A DNA stretch of 64,000 nucleotides, taken from assembly GCA_963739095.1 (NCBI GenBank), contig CAVTZF010000026.1:1-64000 (forward strand), written 5' to 3'. The notes under the pieces are model-generated. The model ran no database searches, was not told the origin of the DNA, and worked only from the letters and a program-made list of their open reading frames with translations. Both the position numbers and the translations under genes were made by a program. This DNA is from JACVRW01 sp963739095. Its GTDB lineage: Bacteria > Actinomycetota > Thermoleophilia > Solirubrobacterales > Thermoleophilaceae. Below are positions 25,729-34,910 of this stretch, piece after piece; position 1 is the stretch's first letter, and every line of letters starts with the position of its first letter.

Positions 25729-26469
25729 TCAGGCGTGCGCGTGCGTGCTCTGGGCCGCCACGATCAGGTCGCGCACGGCGTCCTCCTCGCCGCGGCGGAG
25801 CAGCTCGACCGGGTCCGGATCGCCGTTCACGATCGACTCGAAGAACTCCTTGCGGTCCTGATACGTGGGCAGAGTGCCCTTCGCCCAGCCGCGCACGTCG
25901 TTCAGGAGCACCGCGAGCCGCGCGTAGGGCTGGCCGTACTCGTCGGCGATCTCGTTGCGGATGCGCTTAGCGAGCGCGGGCGACGCGCCGGCCGTCGAGA
26001 TCGCGATCGCGAGCGGACCGCTGCGCACGATCGCCGGCAGGATGAAGTTGCAGAGCGGCGGCACATCGACGACGTTCACGAGCATCGCCCTGCGCTCGGC
26101 GTCCTCGTAGACGGAGATGTTGACGTCCGTGTCGTTGGTCGCCGCGATCACCATGAACACGCCCTCGAGGTCCGCCGGCCCGGCGTAGCTGCGCCGCTCC
26201 CACTGGATCGAGCCCTCGTCCGCGAGCTCGCGCAGCGGCTCGATCGCGTCGGGAGCGATGAGCGTGACCTCGCCGTCGCAGGCGAGCAGCCCCTCGACCT
26301 TCTCGAGCCCGATGTCGCCGCCGCCCACGACCACGCAACGGCGGCCGCTCAGCTTCAGGCAGGCGATGTAGAAGGGGGTGTCGAGCATCCCCTGGACGCA
26401 GCTCTGGTCGCAGATTCCCTTGCGGAGCTGGCAGACGCATTCCTTGCCTGCGTAGGCCTGGGCGGGCAT
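25729..26469 (-). CDS. Siroheme synthase N-terminal-type protein (precorrin-2 dehydrogenase/ferrochelatase)
   Basis: About 246 residues. Converts precorrin-2 to sirohydrochlorin with NAD+, and often inserts iron, for nitrite or sulfite reductase heme. The Rossmann motif VVVGGGDIGLEKVEGLL and the STAGASPALAKRIRNEI motif are diagnostic. Odd: an N-terminal extension KECVCQLRKGICDQSCVQG with four Cys before the fold, possibly a metal site. ATG 26469; a GTG one codon upstream is also possible. It works downstream of the fused cobA-hemD enzyme at 12.8 kb. Confidence 0.87.
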   Translation of the reverse strand: MPAQAYAGKECVCQLRKGICDQSCVQGMLDTPFYIACLKLSGRRCVVVGGGDIGLEKVEGLLACDGEVTLIAPDAIEPLRELADEGSIQWERRSYAGPADLEGVFMVIAATNDTDVNISVYEDAERRAMLVNVVDVPPLCNFILPAIVRSGPLAIAISTAGASPALAKRIRNEIADEYGQPYARLAVLLNDVRGWAKGTLPTYQDRKEFFESIVNGDPDPVELLRRGEEDAVRDLIVAAQSTHAHA

Positions 26470-26507
26470 CACCCAGAGTCTAGGCAGGGCACGAGGGAGA
26501 CCGGCGG

Positions 26508-26543
26508 CTCACCGCACGGGGAGGGAAGGGCCCGTGCGGTGAG
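26508..26543 (-). terminator. Strong hairpin downstream of the small Cys-rich gene
   Basis: A perfect 13-bp inverted repeat (CTCACCGCACGGG at 26508-26520, its complement at 26531-26543) with a 10-nt loop. It starts 9 bp after the TGA of the small minus-strand gene. No T-run follows, as is common in high-GC actinobacteria. It could also act as a leader structure of the siroheme gene, whose start is 38 bp further on. Confidence 0.6.
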
Positions 26544-26551
26544 CGCAGGTC

Positions 26552-26726
26552 TCAGGCGGCGAGGTCACGCCGCGAGCGCATGACGCGGGCGCCGCAGCAG
26601 CCCTGGCAGCAGAGGCCGGCGTCGGGACGGACGATCCTTCCGTCCGTTCCGACGGCGCTCCTTCGCGGCACGCTGCAGGTCGGTCGCATACTCGTTCGCA
26701 GCTGCGTATGAGAGGGCTCCGGTCAT
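26552..26726 (-). CDS. Small Cys-rich protein of unknown function, one frameshift
   Basis: About 57 residues after removing one base. ATG 26726 begins MTGALSYAAANEYATDLQRA and KERRR. One base later in frame it continues as VGTDGRIVRPDAGLCCQGCC and GARVMRSRRDLAA, ending at TGA 26552. Support comes from 175 nt (58 codons + 1), the strong hairpin right after the stop, and protein-like sequence on both sides. The CCQGCC cluster could bind metal. The uncorrected frame ends at 26565 in an Arg/Pro-rich tail that looks out of frame. I do not recognise the family. Confidence 0.45.
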
Positions 26727-27045
26727 GGACGAGAAAGTACGGCTAAGGGGTGGGGCCATACATCGGCAATCCGGAGCCGCTTGGGCCTTAGTTTGGCTCT
26801 TAGCGCCCTTCAGGCGCGCGTACCGGGCCGAAGCGGCGCCGAACGGCGGCTAAGAGGGGCCCGCTCGGTTGGCCTGCGAGTCCAATCGGACGGTCTTGCC
26901 GCCGTGCGTGCTGGGTTCCCGTTGATTATCAACGGCAACGCAGCACGGACGATCCGATCGAGTGGAACGAGGTCCCCTCACTGCCGTCGTTCTCACCGAG
27001 TGTTTGCAGCGCCGGCCCCGCCCGCCGACCCCTTACACCGCGCCC
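26727..27045. other. Non-coding stretch between the small gene and the aldehyde dehydrogenase
   Basis: No supported gene. It holds a perfect 17-bp palindrome (CCGTTGATTATCAACGG, 26919-26935), which could be a regulator site or a weak terminator for the leftward aldehyde dehydrogenase. It also holds an 8-bp inverted pair CTCTTAGC/GCTAAGAG about 60 bp apart near 26800-26865. The promoter of the small gene must also lie here. Confidence 0.4.
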
Positions 27046-28630
27046 TCAGCGCTTCAGCACGTCGCGCAGCGTCTTGCCGCCGAGCCGCGCCAGCGGCAGG
27101 AGGCCGCGCCGCAGCGCCCCGGGCTTGTCGGCGTCGCGGCCGTAGAGGAGCTTCGCGGAGGCCTGCATCGCCTTGCCGAGCGCCTCGTCATACGGGTGCC
27201 ACCAGAAGTCGCGCGTGCGCGACGGCTCCCAGGTGACGAGCTTGATGTTCACGCACTCGTACAGGCCGAACTTCGAGTGCGAGCGGCCCAGGCCGGAGTC
27301 CTTCACGCCTCCCCACGAGCACGAGCAGGCCCCGTGGCTGAACATGTGGTCGTTGATCCAGACCATGCCGGACTGGATGCGGCCGGCGATCCGCTCGCCC
27401 TTCGCGCGGTTCATGGTCCACACCGAGGCGCCGAGCCCGAAGGTCGAGTCGTTGGCGAGCGCGATCGCCTCGTCCTCGTCGCGCACGGTCACGATCGGCA
27501 CGACCGGGCCGAAGATCTCCTCGCGCATGATGCGCATGTCGTGCGTCACGCCGGTGAGCACGGCGGGCCGGTAGTAGGGCGCGTCGGGGCCGCCGCAGTG
27601 CAGCGTCGCGCCGTGCGCCACGGCGTCGTCGACGAGCTCCTTGACGAGCTGCAGCTGCTCCGGCGAGACCATCGGGCCGATCTCCGTCGTCCAGTCGAGC
27701 GGGTCGCCGACGCGCAGCTTGCGCGCCCCCTCGACCACGTCCTCGATGAAGCGCTCGGCCACGTCCTCGACCACGTAGACGCGCTCGATCCCCGAGCAGG
27801 TCTGGCCGGCGTTCGCGAAGCCGCCCCATAGGCAGCCCGAGACCGCGTTCGGCAGGTTCGCGTCCGCGCAGACGATCATCGGGTCCTTGCCGCCCAGCTC
27901 GAGCACCGAGCCCTTCATGCGCCGCGCGCACTCCTCGCCGACCCCGCGTCCCACCTCCACCGACCCGGTGAAGAAGATCTTGGCGACGGTCGACTCGACG
28001 AGCGCCTGCCCGACCGCACCCGCCGCCGTGGACGGTGCGCACGAGCCCCTCGGGGACTCCCGCGCGCTCGAAGACCTCCTGGATCCGCTGGCCGATCAGC
28101 GGCGTGAGCGAGGCGGGCTTGAGGACGACCCCGTTGCCGGCCAGCAGCGCGATCGCGACCTCCCCGAAGGGGATCGACCAGGGGTAGTTCCAGGGGGCGA
28201 TCACGCCGACGACGCCGAGCGGCTCGTAGGTGAAGCGGGCCCGCTTCTGCTTGATGAAGATGGGTAGGGGAACGCGCTCGTCCTCGAGGATTCCCGGGCC
28301 CGCGTCGGCGAGCCAGCGCAGCGAGTCGATCGTGGGGAGCAGCTCCATCACGTACGACTCGTTGACCACCTTGCCCTGCTCGCGGCTCAGCAGCTCGGCG
28401 AGCTCCTCGAGCTGGTCGATGATCGCCTGGGCGGCGCGGCGCATGTAGCGGGCCCGGTCGGCGAGCGGCAGCTGCGCCCAGAACGGCTGGACGCTCGCCA
28501 CGTCGTCGACGACCGCCTGCACCTCGTGCGGTGCCACCGTCGGCACCGCCCCCAGCCGCGCCTCGTCGAGCGGGCTGAACGATTCGAGCTCGGGCGGGCG
28601 CTCGTCGACGGGTCTGACCGCGGCTTCCAT
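27046..28630 (-). CDS. Aldehyde dehydrogenase family protein, one frameshift
   Basis: About 527 residues. NAD(P)-dependent oxidation of an aldehyde to an acid. The N-terminal part has GVIAPWNYPWSIPFGEVAIA; after the break come IFFTGSVEVGRGVG, LELGGKDPMIVCADA (general-base Glu) and ANAGQTCSGIERVYV (nucleophile Cys). The break is at the CCC run 28019-28021: HGGG continues as AVGQALVESTVAKIFF one base later, and 1585 nt = 528 codons + 1. It resembles coniferyl/betaine-type class 3 enzymes with a long C-terminal tail. The substrate is unknown. Confidence 0.85.
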
Positions 28631-28638
28631 CGCGCGGA

Positions 28639-29976
28639 TTATTCCTCGTCCCGGCCGCGAGCCCTGCGAATGCGCTCCAGCCGCTCGCGCAGCTCCGTCT
28701 CCTCACCGTGGCTCGACAGCTCGAGGAAACGCTCGCCGATCGCCTCGTCGGGCATCAGCTCCTGCTCCGCCACACCTTCGGGATGCGAGTGCGGGTAGTC
28801 GTAGCCGAGCCCGCGGCCGAGCTTCTTCGCGCCGGCGTAGGCGGCGCTCTGTAGCGGCGGCGGCGGGATCGGCACGCCGTGCTCGCGCACCCACTCGCGG
28901 GCGCGCCCGATCGCCTCGTAGGAGGCATTCGACTTCGGCGCCAGCGCGAGGTAGACGGCCGCCTGGGCGAGGTTGAGGGCCGCCTCCGGCAGCCCCACGT
29001 GCTCGACCGCCTGGGCGGCGGCCACGGCCACCTGCAGCGCGCGCGGGTCGGCGTTGCCGATGTCCTCGCTCGCCAGCACGATCATGCGGCGGGCGATGAA
29101 GCGCGGGTCCTCGCCGCCCTCGAGCATCCCGGCGAGGTAGAGGAGCGAGGCGTCGGGGTCGGAGCCGCGCGTCGACTTGATCCAGGCCGAGATCAGGTCG
29201 TAGTGCTTGTCGCCCTGCTTGTCGTAGAGGACTGCGCGGCGCTGCAGCGCATCCTCCGCGACCGCGAGCGTGACGGTCCCGTCGGGGCCGACCGTCTCGG
29301 CCGCGAGCTCGAGCGCGCTGAGCGCCGTGCGCGCGTCGCCGCCGGCGCGCGCCGCGAGGAACTCGAGCGCGTCGTCCTTCACACCGGGCGGGTCCTGGAT
29401 GCCGCGCTCATGCGCGAGCGAGCGCCGCAGCAGCTCGAGCACGTGCGTGTCCTCGAGCGCGTGCAGCTCGTAGATGCGGCAGCGCGACAGCAGCGCCGAG
29501 TTGACCTCGAAGAACGGGTTCTCGGTGGTGGCGCCGATGAGCACCACCAGCCCGTCCTCGACGGCCGGCAGCAGCGTGTCCTGCTGCGCCTTGTTGAAGC
29601 GATGGATCTCGTCGAGGAAGAAGATCGTGCGCTCGCCGCTCGTCGAGCGGCGGTGTTCGGCGCGTGCCAGCACCTCGCGCACCTCGGCGCGGCCGGCCTT
29701 GACGGCGGACTCCTCCTCGAACGCCGCCCGCGCGTTGACGGCGAGCATGCGCGCGAGCGTGGTCTTGCCGGTGCCGGGCGGCCCGTACAGGATCATCGAG
29801 TGCGGGCGGCCCTCCTCGATCGCCGTGCGCAGTGCCGAGCCGCGCTCGAGCAGGTGCTCCTGGCCGACGAACTCCCCGAGCGTCGCGGGCCGTATGCGGG
29901 CCGCGAGCGGCAGGTCCGCGGCATCGGCGGCTCCACCCTTCCTGGGTGATTCCTCCAGATCGAAGAGCCGCTCCAT
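28639..29976 (-). CDS. rarA: Replication-associated recombination ATPase RarA (MgsA)
   Basis: 445 residues. AAA+ ATPase related to clamp loaders that acts at stalled replication forks. Walker A YGPPGTGKTT (about 64-73), Walker B FFLDEIHRFNKAQQD, sensor 1 GATTENPFFEVNSALLSRC, and the C-terminal MgsA domain with YDKQGDKHYDLISAWIKSTR and GLPEAALNLAQAAVYLALAP. ATG 29976. It stands 8 bp before the aldehyde dehydrogenase gene; a functional link is unlikely. Confidence 0.94.
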   Translation of the reverse strand: MERLFDLEESPRKGGAADAADLPLAARIRPATLGEFVGQEHLLERGSALRTAIEEGRPHSMILYGPPGTGKTTLARMLAVNARAAFEEESAVKAGRAEVREVLARAEHRRSTSGERTIFFLDEIHRFNKAQQDTLLPAVEDGLVVLIGATTENPFFEVNSALLSRCRIYELHALEDTHVLELLRRSLAHERGIQDPPGVKDDALEFLAARAGGDARTALSALELAAETVGPDGTVTLAVAEDALQRRAVLYDKQGDKHYDLISAWIKSTRGSDPDASLLYLAGMLEGGEDPRFIARRMIVLASEDIGNADPRALQVAVAAAQAVEHVGLPEAALNLAQAAVYLALAPKSNASYEAIGRAREWVREHGVPIPPPPLQSAAYAGAKKLGRGLGYDYPHSHPEGVAEQELMPDEAIGERFLELSSHGEETELRERLERIRRARGRDEE

Positions 29977-29978
29977 GC

Positions 29979-30785
29979 TCAGAGTCTGGCAGCGAGGAAC
30001 GCGGTGAGCGCCTGGGCGCAGCGTTCCGGTGCGTCCTCCCAGACGAAGTGCCCCGCCTCGTCGATCAGCACCAGTTCGGTGTCGGGCAGCTCGCGCTCGA
30101 AGCGACGCGCCGTGGCGGGCGACACGAACGGGTCCTGGCCGCCGAAGACCAGCAGCACCGGCACGCCGAGTGCCGCGAGCCTGCCTTCGTACGGGGCGAT
30201 CTTCTCGAAGTCCATCGAGCGGTAGAAGTCGAGCTGGGCCTGCCGGCGAGCGTCGTCGCCGAAGGCCTTCCAGTACTCGTCGACTGCCGTGTCGCCGATC
30301 GCGCCCGAGAGCTGACCGAGCATGAGGCCGAACGCCTCGCGGGTGGCGCCGGCGACGAACTCCTCGCCCTGCCCGGGCGTGCGCATCGCCTGAGCGAAGC
30401 CGTGCCACTTGCCGTCCGGGAAGAACCCCGACGCGCTGATCACGAGCGCCCTCACCGCCTGCGGCTGCTCACACGCCCAGCGCAGCCCGATCAGGCCGCC
30501 CCAGTCGTGCAGCACGGGCACGCAGCGCTCGATGCCGAGCTCCGAGCGCAGGCGCTCGACCGACTCGGCGTGACGCTCCCAGGTGCCCGGTAGGTCGGCC
30601 GGCGAGTCGCCCATCCCGGCGAGGTCCGGCGCGATCGCGTGCCAGCCGGCCTCTGCGAGCACCGGCAGGACGTCGCGCCACATGTAGGACGACTCGGGGT
30701 ATCCGTGCAGAAGCAGCGCAACCGGTCCATCGGGTGGCCCGGCCTCTCGGTATGCGAGCCCGGCGGCTGTCGGCACGGGCGCCAC
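29979..30785 (-). CDS. Alpha/beta-fold hydrolase (haloalkane dehalogenase/epoxide hydrolase-like)
   Basis: 268 residues. The oxyanion region LLLHGYPESSYMWRDVLP, the nucleophile elbow VLHDWGGLIGLRWA with Asp (not Ser), the acid loop FGGQDPFVSP and the His in DEAGHFVWEDAP form the triad. Asp as nucleophile puts it with haloalkane dehalogenases and epoxide hydrolases. GTG 30785. It ends 2 bp before rarA. Its start region overlaps nothing, and the M20 gene diverges 26 bp away. Confidence 0.88.
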   Translation of the reverse strand: MAPVPTAAGLAYREAGPPDGPVALLLHGYPESSYMWRDVLPVLAEAGWHAIAPDLAGMGDSPADLPGTWERHAESVERLRSELGIERCVPVLHDWGGLIGLRWACEQPQAVRALVISASGFFPDGKWHGFAQAMRTPGQGEEFVAGATREAFGLMLGQLSGAIGDTAVDEYWKAFGDDARRQAQLDFYRSMDFEKIAPYEGRLAALGVPVLLVFGGQDPFVSPATARRFERELPDTELVLIDEAGHFVWEDAPERCAQALTAFLAARL

Positions 30786-30811
30786 TCTATGGCCTGCTTA
30801 GACTGCCCGTC

Positions 30812-32119
30812 GTGCCCGAGCGCGCCGCACTCGAGCGCCGCACGACTGAGCTCCTGCAGCGCCTCATTCGCTTCAACACGGTCAACCCGCCGGGCAACGA
30901 GGGAGCGATCCAGGAGTGGCTCAAGGGCGTGCTCGAGGCGGCGGGCTTCGACTGCGTGCTGCTCGAGGACGTGCCGGGCCGGCCCAACCTCGTCGCCCGC
31001 CTCGCAGGTCCCGCCGACGGCGCCGCCCTATGCCTCCTCGGTCACGTCGACACCGTGCCGGCCGACGCCGACGACTGGCAGCTCGACCCCTGGTCGGGCG
31101 AGCTGCGCGACGGCTGCGTCTGGGGACGCGGGGCCAAGGACATGAAGAGCCAGGTGGCCGCCGAGCTGGGTGCCACGCTCGCTCTGCTGGACGAAGGCTG
31201 GCGGCCCGAGGCGGGCGAGCTGAAGCTCGTCTTCACCTGCGACGAGGAGCGCGGCGCCAGGCACGGCGCGCAGTGGCTATGCGCCGAGCAGCCCGAGCAG
31301 GTGCGCGCCGACCTCGTCGTCAACGAGGGCGCCGGCGAGCTGTTCCGTCGCGGCGACCGCCGCGTCTACGGCGTCTGCGTCGGCGAGAAGGGGGTCTTCC
31401 GCTTCACCCTGTCGACGAGCGGGCGCGCCGGGCACGCCTCGGTGCCGCGGATCGGCGACAACGCCCTCGTGAAGATGGCGCCCGTGCTGAGCGCGCTCGC
31501 CGAGCGCCGCCCCGACCACATCCCCTCGCCCGAAGCGAGCGCGCTGCTCGCGGCGCTCGGTCTGGACGCGGACGACCTGGACGGCGCCCTCGCGGAGCTC
31601 GAGGCGAGCGACCCGGAGCTGGCCGTGCTGATCGAGCCGATGCTGGGCGTGACGCTCACGCCCACCATGATCGACGCCTCGAAGGCGATCAACGTCGTGC
31701 CCGCGCACGCGCGCCTCGAGGTGGACTGTCGCGTCCCGCCCGAGCATGGCGAGGAGGCGGTCAGGACCGCGCTTCAGCAGACGCTCGGCTCCGACGGCTT
31801 CGAGATCGGCTTCGCGGAGACGATCGTCGGCAACCGCTCGCCCGCCGATACGCCGCTGATGGACTCGATCCGGCGCTTCGTAGAGCGCGAGGACCCTGGG
31901 GCCGCGGTCGCGCCGGTCGTCATGAGCGGGTTCTCCGACTCGCACTGGTGGCGCAGGGCGTTCCCGGACTGCGTCGCCTATGGCTTCTATCCACAGAACG
32001 CCATGGACGTGACCGAGGCGTTCCCGTTGATGCACGGGAAGGACGAGCGCATGCCGGTCGCCGACCTCGGTCTCGCCGCCGCCTTCTACGCTGATCTCAT
32101 GGTGGAGACGCTTCGATGA
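30812..32119 (+). CDS. M20-family metallopeptidase (ArgE/DapE/CPG2-like)
   Basis: 435 residues. Zn-dependent exopeptidase or deacylase. LLGHVDTVPAD gives the first His/Asp pair, WGRGAKDMKSQVAAE the bridging Asp, and CDEERGARHG the catalytic Glu with a metal ligand. The dimerisation domain follows (GRAGHASVPRIGDNALVKM). GTG 30812 gives MPERAALERRTTELLQRLI, the usual start of the family. It overlaps the DUF1385 gene by 4 bp. The substrate is unknown. Confidence 0.88.
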   Translation: MPERAALERRTTELLQRLIRFNTVNPPGNEGAIQEWLKGVLEAAGFDCVLLEDVPGRPNLVARLAGPADGAALCLLGHVDTVPADADDWQLDPWSGELRDGCVWGRGAKDMKSQVAAELGATLALLDEGWRPEAGELKLVFTCDEERGARHGAQWLCAEQPEQVRADLVVNEGAGELFRRGDRRVYGVCVGEKGVFRFTLSTSGRAGHASVPRIGDNALVKMAPVLSALAERRPDHIPSPEASALLAALGLDADDLDGALAELEASDPELAVLIEPMLGVTLTPTMIDASKAINVVPAHARLEVDCRVPPEHGEEAVRTALQQTLGSDGFEIGFAETIVGNRSPADTPLMDSIRRFVEREDPGAAVAPVVMSGFSDSHWWRRAFPDCVAYGFYPQNAMDVTEAFPLMHGKDERMPVADLGLAAAFYADLMVETLR

Positions 32120-32952
32120 CGGCCCCGGTACCCGAGGAGAAGCTGCGCCTGGGCGGCATGGCTCTCCGCAACGGCCTGCTCGTGCACGGCCCGACACACT
32201 GGGCGGCGGCAGTGCGCACCGACTCCGGTGAGATCAAGGTGGCCTCCGGCCGCAAGCCGGATCTGGGCGGCAAGCGCGCCGACGGAGTGCCCGGCGTGCG
32301 CGGCGTACTCAAGCTCGCCGAGGCGATGGCGGTGATCCCGCTCGTCAAGCGCGCGCTACCCGAGGCGCGCCTGCCGATGCAGGACGCCCGTACCCTCGGC
32401 GCGATGGGCGCCGCCGCGCTCGGCGGCCACGCGATCCGCAGCTCCGGTGCACGCCGCCGCGCCGCGGGCGACCCGCCGGGCCGCGTCGCGAACATGGGGC
32501 GCGAGACCGCCGTGGCGCTGATCAGCCTCGCCCCGGCGCTGCTCGCGCTGCGGGGCGGCGATCTCGCGGCCTACCACGGCGTCGAGCACAAGTCGATCGC
32601 GGCATACGAGGACGACGCGGCCGCAGCGGACGCGCGCAAGGAGCACGACCGTTGCGGCTCGCACCTCGTCACCCCGATGCTGGCAGCGGCCGCGCTCGGC
32701 AACGTCGCGGCTCGGCGCGCGGGCCTGCGCGGGCCGGCGGCCGAGGCCGCCGTTGGCCTCGGCAGCGCGGCGGTGGCGGTGGAGGTGTTCGCCTGGGGCG
32801 AGCGCAACCCCGACTCGCGCCTGACGCGCCTCCTGCGCCTCCCCGGCCACGAGATCCAGCGCGCGGTGGGCACCCGCGAGCCGACCCTCGAGCAGCTCGA
32901 GGTGGGGGCGGCCGCGCTCGACGAGATCCTGCGGGTCGAGCAGGCGACCTAG
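32116..32952 (+). CDS. DUF1385 family protein
   Basis: 278 residues. The N-terminal KLRLGGMALRNGLLVHGPTH and VPGVRGVLKLAEAM, and the central AAYHGVEHKSIAAYE, match the conserved DUF1385 core. Family members usually carry membrane helices; here ALISLAPALLALRGG and GLGSAAVAVEVFAW are the hydrophobic parts. Function is unknown across the family, though a metal role is suggested by the HGVEHK motif. ATGA overlap with the peptidase gene. Confidence 0.85.
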   Translation: MTAPVPEEKLRLGGMALRNGLLVHGPTHWAAAVRTDSGEIKVASGRKPDLGGKRADGVPGVRGVLKLAEAMAVIPLVKRALPEARLPMQDARTLGAMGAAALGGHAIRSSGARRRAAGDPPGRVANMGRETAVALISLAPALLALRGGDLAAYHGVEHKSIAAYEDDAAAADARKEHDRCGSHLVTPMLAAAALGNVAARRAGLRGPAAEAAVGLGSAAVAVEVFAWGERNPDSRLTRLLRLPGHEIQRAVGTREPTLEQLEVGAAALDEILRVEQAT

Positions 32953-32962
32953 CGCTCATGAA

Positions 32963-32981
32963 ATCGGCCCTCGCGGCCGAT
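32963..32981 (+). terminator. Hairpin between the DUF1385 and ftsH genes
   Basis: ATCGGCC and GGCCGAT pair perfectly around a 5-nt loop in the 40-bp gap. It lies 11 bp after the DUF1385 stop and 12 bp before the ftsH start, with no T-run. It may be a weak terminator or a structured ftsH leader. Confidence 0.35.
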
Positions 32982-32992
32982 GAGAAACCTGG

Positions 32993-34900
32993 ATGAGGTC
33001 CACCCTCCGTCTCACGCTGCTCTGGGCCGCCGCAGCCGTCGCAGCCCTGCCCGCCGCCTCGGCGAGCGCGGACGGCGGCGCGGCCGCGTGCACCGTGCCG
33101 GTGACGGTCGACCGGGCGCAGAATGTCGGGGCCCTCTCGATCGAGCCAGGCCCGCAACGGCTGACCCTCCTCGACAGCGCGGCGATGAGCTGCGAGGAGG
33201 CGGTCGATCAGTTCCAGGCGATCCTGCGCGAGCCCGGCGGAAAGCTGCCCGAGGGCTGGACCGTCGACGCCGACGGCAGCACCTTCGAGAGCAGCGACGG
33301 TACCGAGGGCTTCCGCGTCCAGCCGGAGGACACCGGCGCGGCGGCGGGCGGCTCATCGACCTGGGACAAGATCGAGGACTGGGCGGTCCTCTGGCTGCCG
33401 ATCATCTTCATGGGGCTGATCGCCGTCGTCCTCGTGATGACACTGCGCTACCTGCCGCGCACGAAGCCGCAGGAGATCAAGCCGAGCTCGTCGAGCTCCG
33501 TTCGCTGGCAGGACGTGGCCGGGGCCGACGAGGCCAAGGACGAGCTGCGCGAGGTGGTCGAGTTCCTGCGCGACCCGAAGCGCTTCCGCAAGCTTGGCGC
33601 CAGGGTCCCCAAGGGCATCCTGCTGCACGGCCCGCCCGGAACCGGCAAGACGCTGCTCGCCAAGGCGGCCGCGCACGAGGCCGAGGCGAAGTTCTTCGCC
33701 CAGTCGGCGTCGTCGTTCGTCGAGATGTTCGCCGGCCTCGGGGCGGCCCGCATCAGGCGCCTGTTCCGACAGGCGCGCAAGGAGGCGCCGGCGATCGTCT
33801 TCATCGACGAGCTGGACGCGGTCGGCGCCACGCGCGGCAAGGACATCTCGGGTGAGAAGGACCAGACCCTCAACCAGCTGCTGGTCGAGCTCGACGGCTT
33901 CGGCTCCGCCGACAACGTCGTCGTGATCGCGGCCTCCAACCTGCTCGAGAAGCTCGACCCGGCGCTGCTGCGCCCCGGCCGATTCGACCGCCAGATCCTG
34001 GTGACGGCGCCCGACCTGAAGGGCCGCCGCGCGATCCTCGACGTGCACACGCGCAACAAGCCGCTGGAGCCGGGCGTCGACCTCGAGCTGATCGCCCGCC
34101 AGACGAGCAACCTCACGGGCGCCGACCTGGCCAACATCTGCAACGAGGCCGCGATCTTCGCCGGCCGCGACCACCGCACGACGATCCGCACGAAGGACTT
34201 CCAGTCCGCGCTCGAGCGGGTGATCGCGGGCATGCAGTCGCGGCGCGTGATCACCGAGCACGAGAAGCGCGTGGTGGCCTACCACGAGGCAGGTCACGCG
34301 CTCTGCTCAGAGCTGCTGCCGTCGGTGGAGAAGGTCCACCGGATCTCGATCATCCCGCGCGGGCGCGCGCTCGGCTACACGCTCAACCTCCCGGAGGAGG
34401 ACCGCTACCTGAAGACCAAGGACGAGCTGCTCGACTACATGGTCGTGCTGCTCGGCGGCCGCGTGACCGAGCACATCGTCTTCGGCCAGATCACCACCGG
34501 CGCCTCAGACGACCTGCGCAAGGTGCACGACATCAGCCGCTCCATGATCACCCAGTTCGGGATGGGCACCGAGCTCAAGTCGAAGCAGCTGCCGTCAGAC
34601 GACTACTCGATGTCCGACCACACGCGCCGCATGATCGACGAGGAGCAGCAGTACCTCACCGACCTGGCACACCGGCGCGCGATGAAGGTCGTCGCTGAGA
34701 ACCGCACGCTGCTCGAGGCCTTCGCTTTCACGCTGCTCGAGAACGAGGTGCTCGAGCGCGAGGACATCGAGCGGCTCGTAGCCGCCTACCGCGGCGAGCC
34801 CACCGACGGCCGTCCCGCTCCGGACGGGCGGCGCCGCGAGCCCGGAGCGGCCCGGGTCGCCGCCTCCGAGCGACTCGACGTGTCGCCGCAGGACGGGTAA
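32993..34900 (+). CDS. ftsH: FtsH-type AAA+ membrane zinc protease with an unusual N-terminal domain
   Basis: 635 residues. Signal-like helix (1-25), an external domain of about 100 residues, a second helix (about 128-151: AVLWLPIIFMGLIAVVLVM), then the AAA+ module: Walker A GPPGTGKT (213-220), pore loop SFVEMFAGLGAARIRRLF, Walker B IVFIDELDAVG, SRH LRPGRFDRQI. The zinc site HEAGH lies at 431-435. The pore reads FAGLG, where classical FtsH has FVGVG. The external domain has two Cys (AACTVP, MSCEEAV) and does not look like the usual FtsH_ext fold. It probably degrades membrane proteins, and may be a second FtsH paralogue rather than the essential one. Confidence 0.88.
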   Translation: MRSTLRLTLLWAAAAVAALPAASASADGGAAACTVPVTVDRAQNVGALSIEPGPQRLTLLDSAAMSCEEAVDQFQAILREPGGKLPEGWTVDADGSTFESSDGTEGFRVQPEDTGAAAGGSSTWDKIEDWAVLWLPIIFMGLIAVVLVMTLRYLPRTKPQEIKPSSSSSVRWQDVAGADEAKDELREVVEFLRDPKRFRKLGARVPKGILLHGPPGTGKTLLAKAAAHEAEAKFFAQSASSFVEMFAGLGAARIRRLFRQARKEAPAIVFIDELDAVGATRGKDISGEKDQTLNQLLVELDGFGSADNVVVIAASNLLEKLDPALLRPGRFDRQILVTAPDLKGRRAILDVHTRNKPLEPGVDLELIARQTSNLTGADLANICNEAAIFAGRDHRTTIRTKDFQSALERVIAGMQSRRVITEHEKRVVAYHEAGHALCSELLPSVEKVHRISIIPRGRALGYTLNLPEEDRYLKTKDELLDYMVVLLGGRVTEHIVFGQITTGASDDLRKVHDISRSMITQFGMGTELKSKQLPSDDYSMSDHTRRMIDEEQQYLTDLAHRRAMKVVAENRTLLEAFAFTLLENEVLEREDIERLVAAYRGEPTDGRPAPDGRRREPGAARVAASERLDVSPQDG

Positions 34901-34910
34901 GACCCCCCAT

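Noticed and set aside
26760..27045. Possible tRNA or small RNA in the longest gene-free stretch near 27 kb.
   Set aside because: No T-loop GTTCGA-type sequence or acceptor pairing was found; the only structures are a 17-bp palindrome and a short inverted pair.
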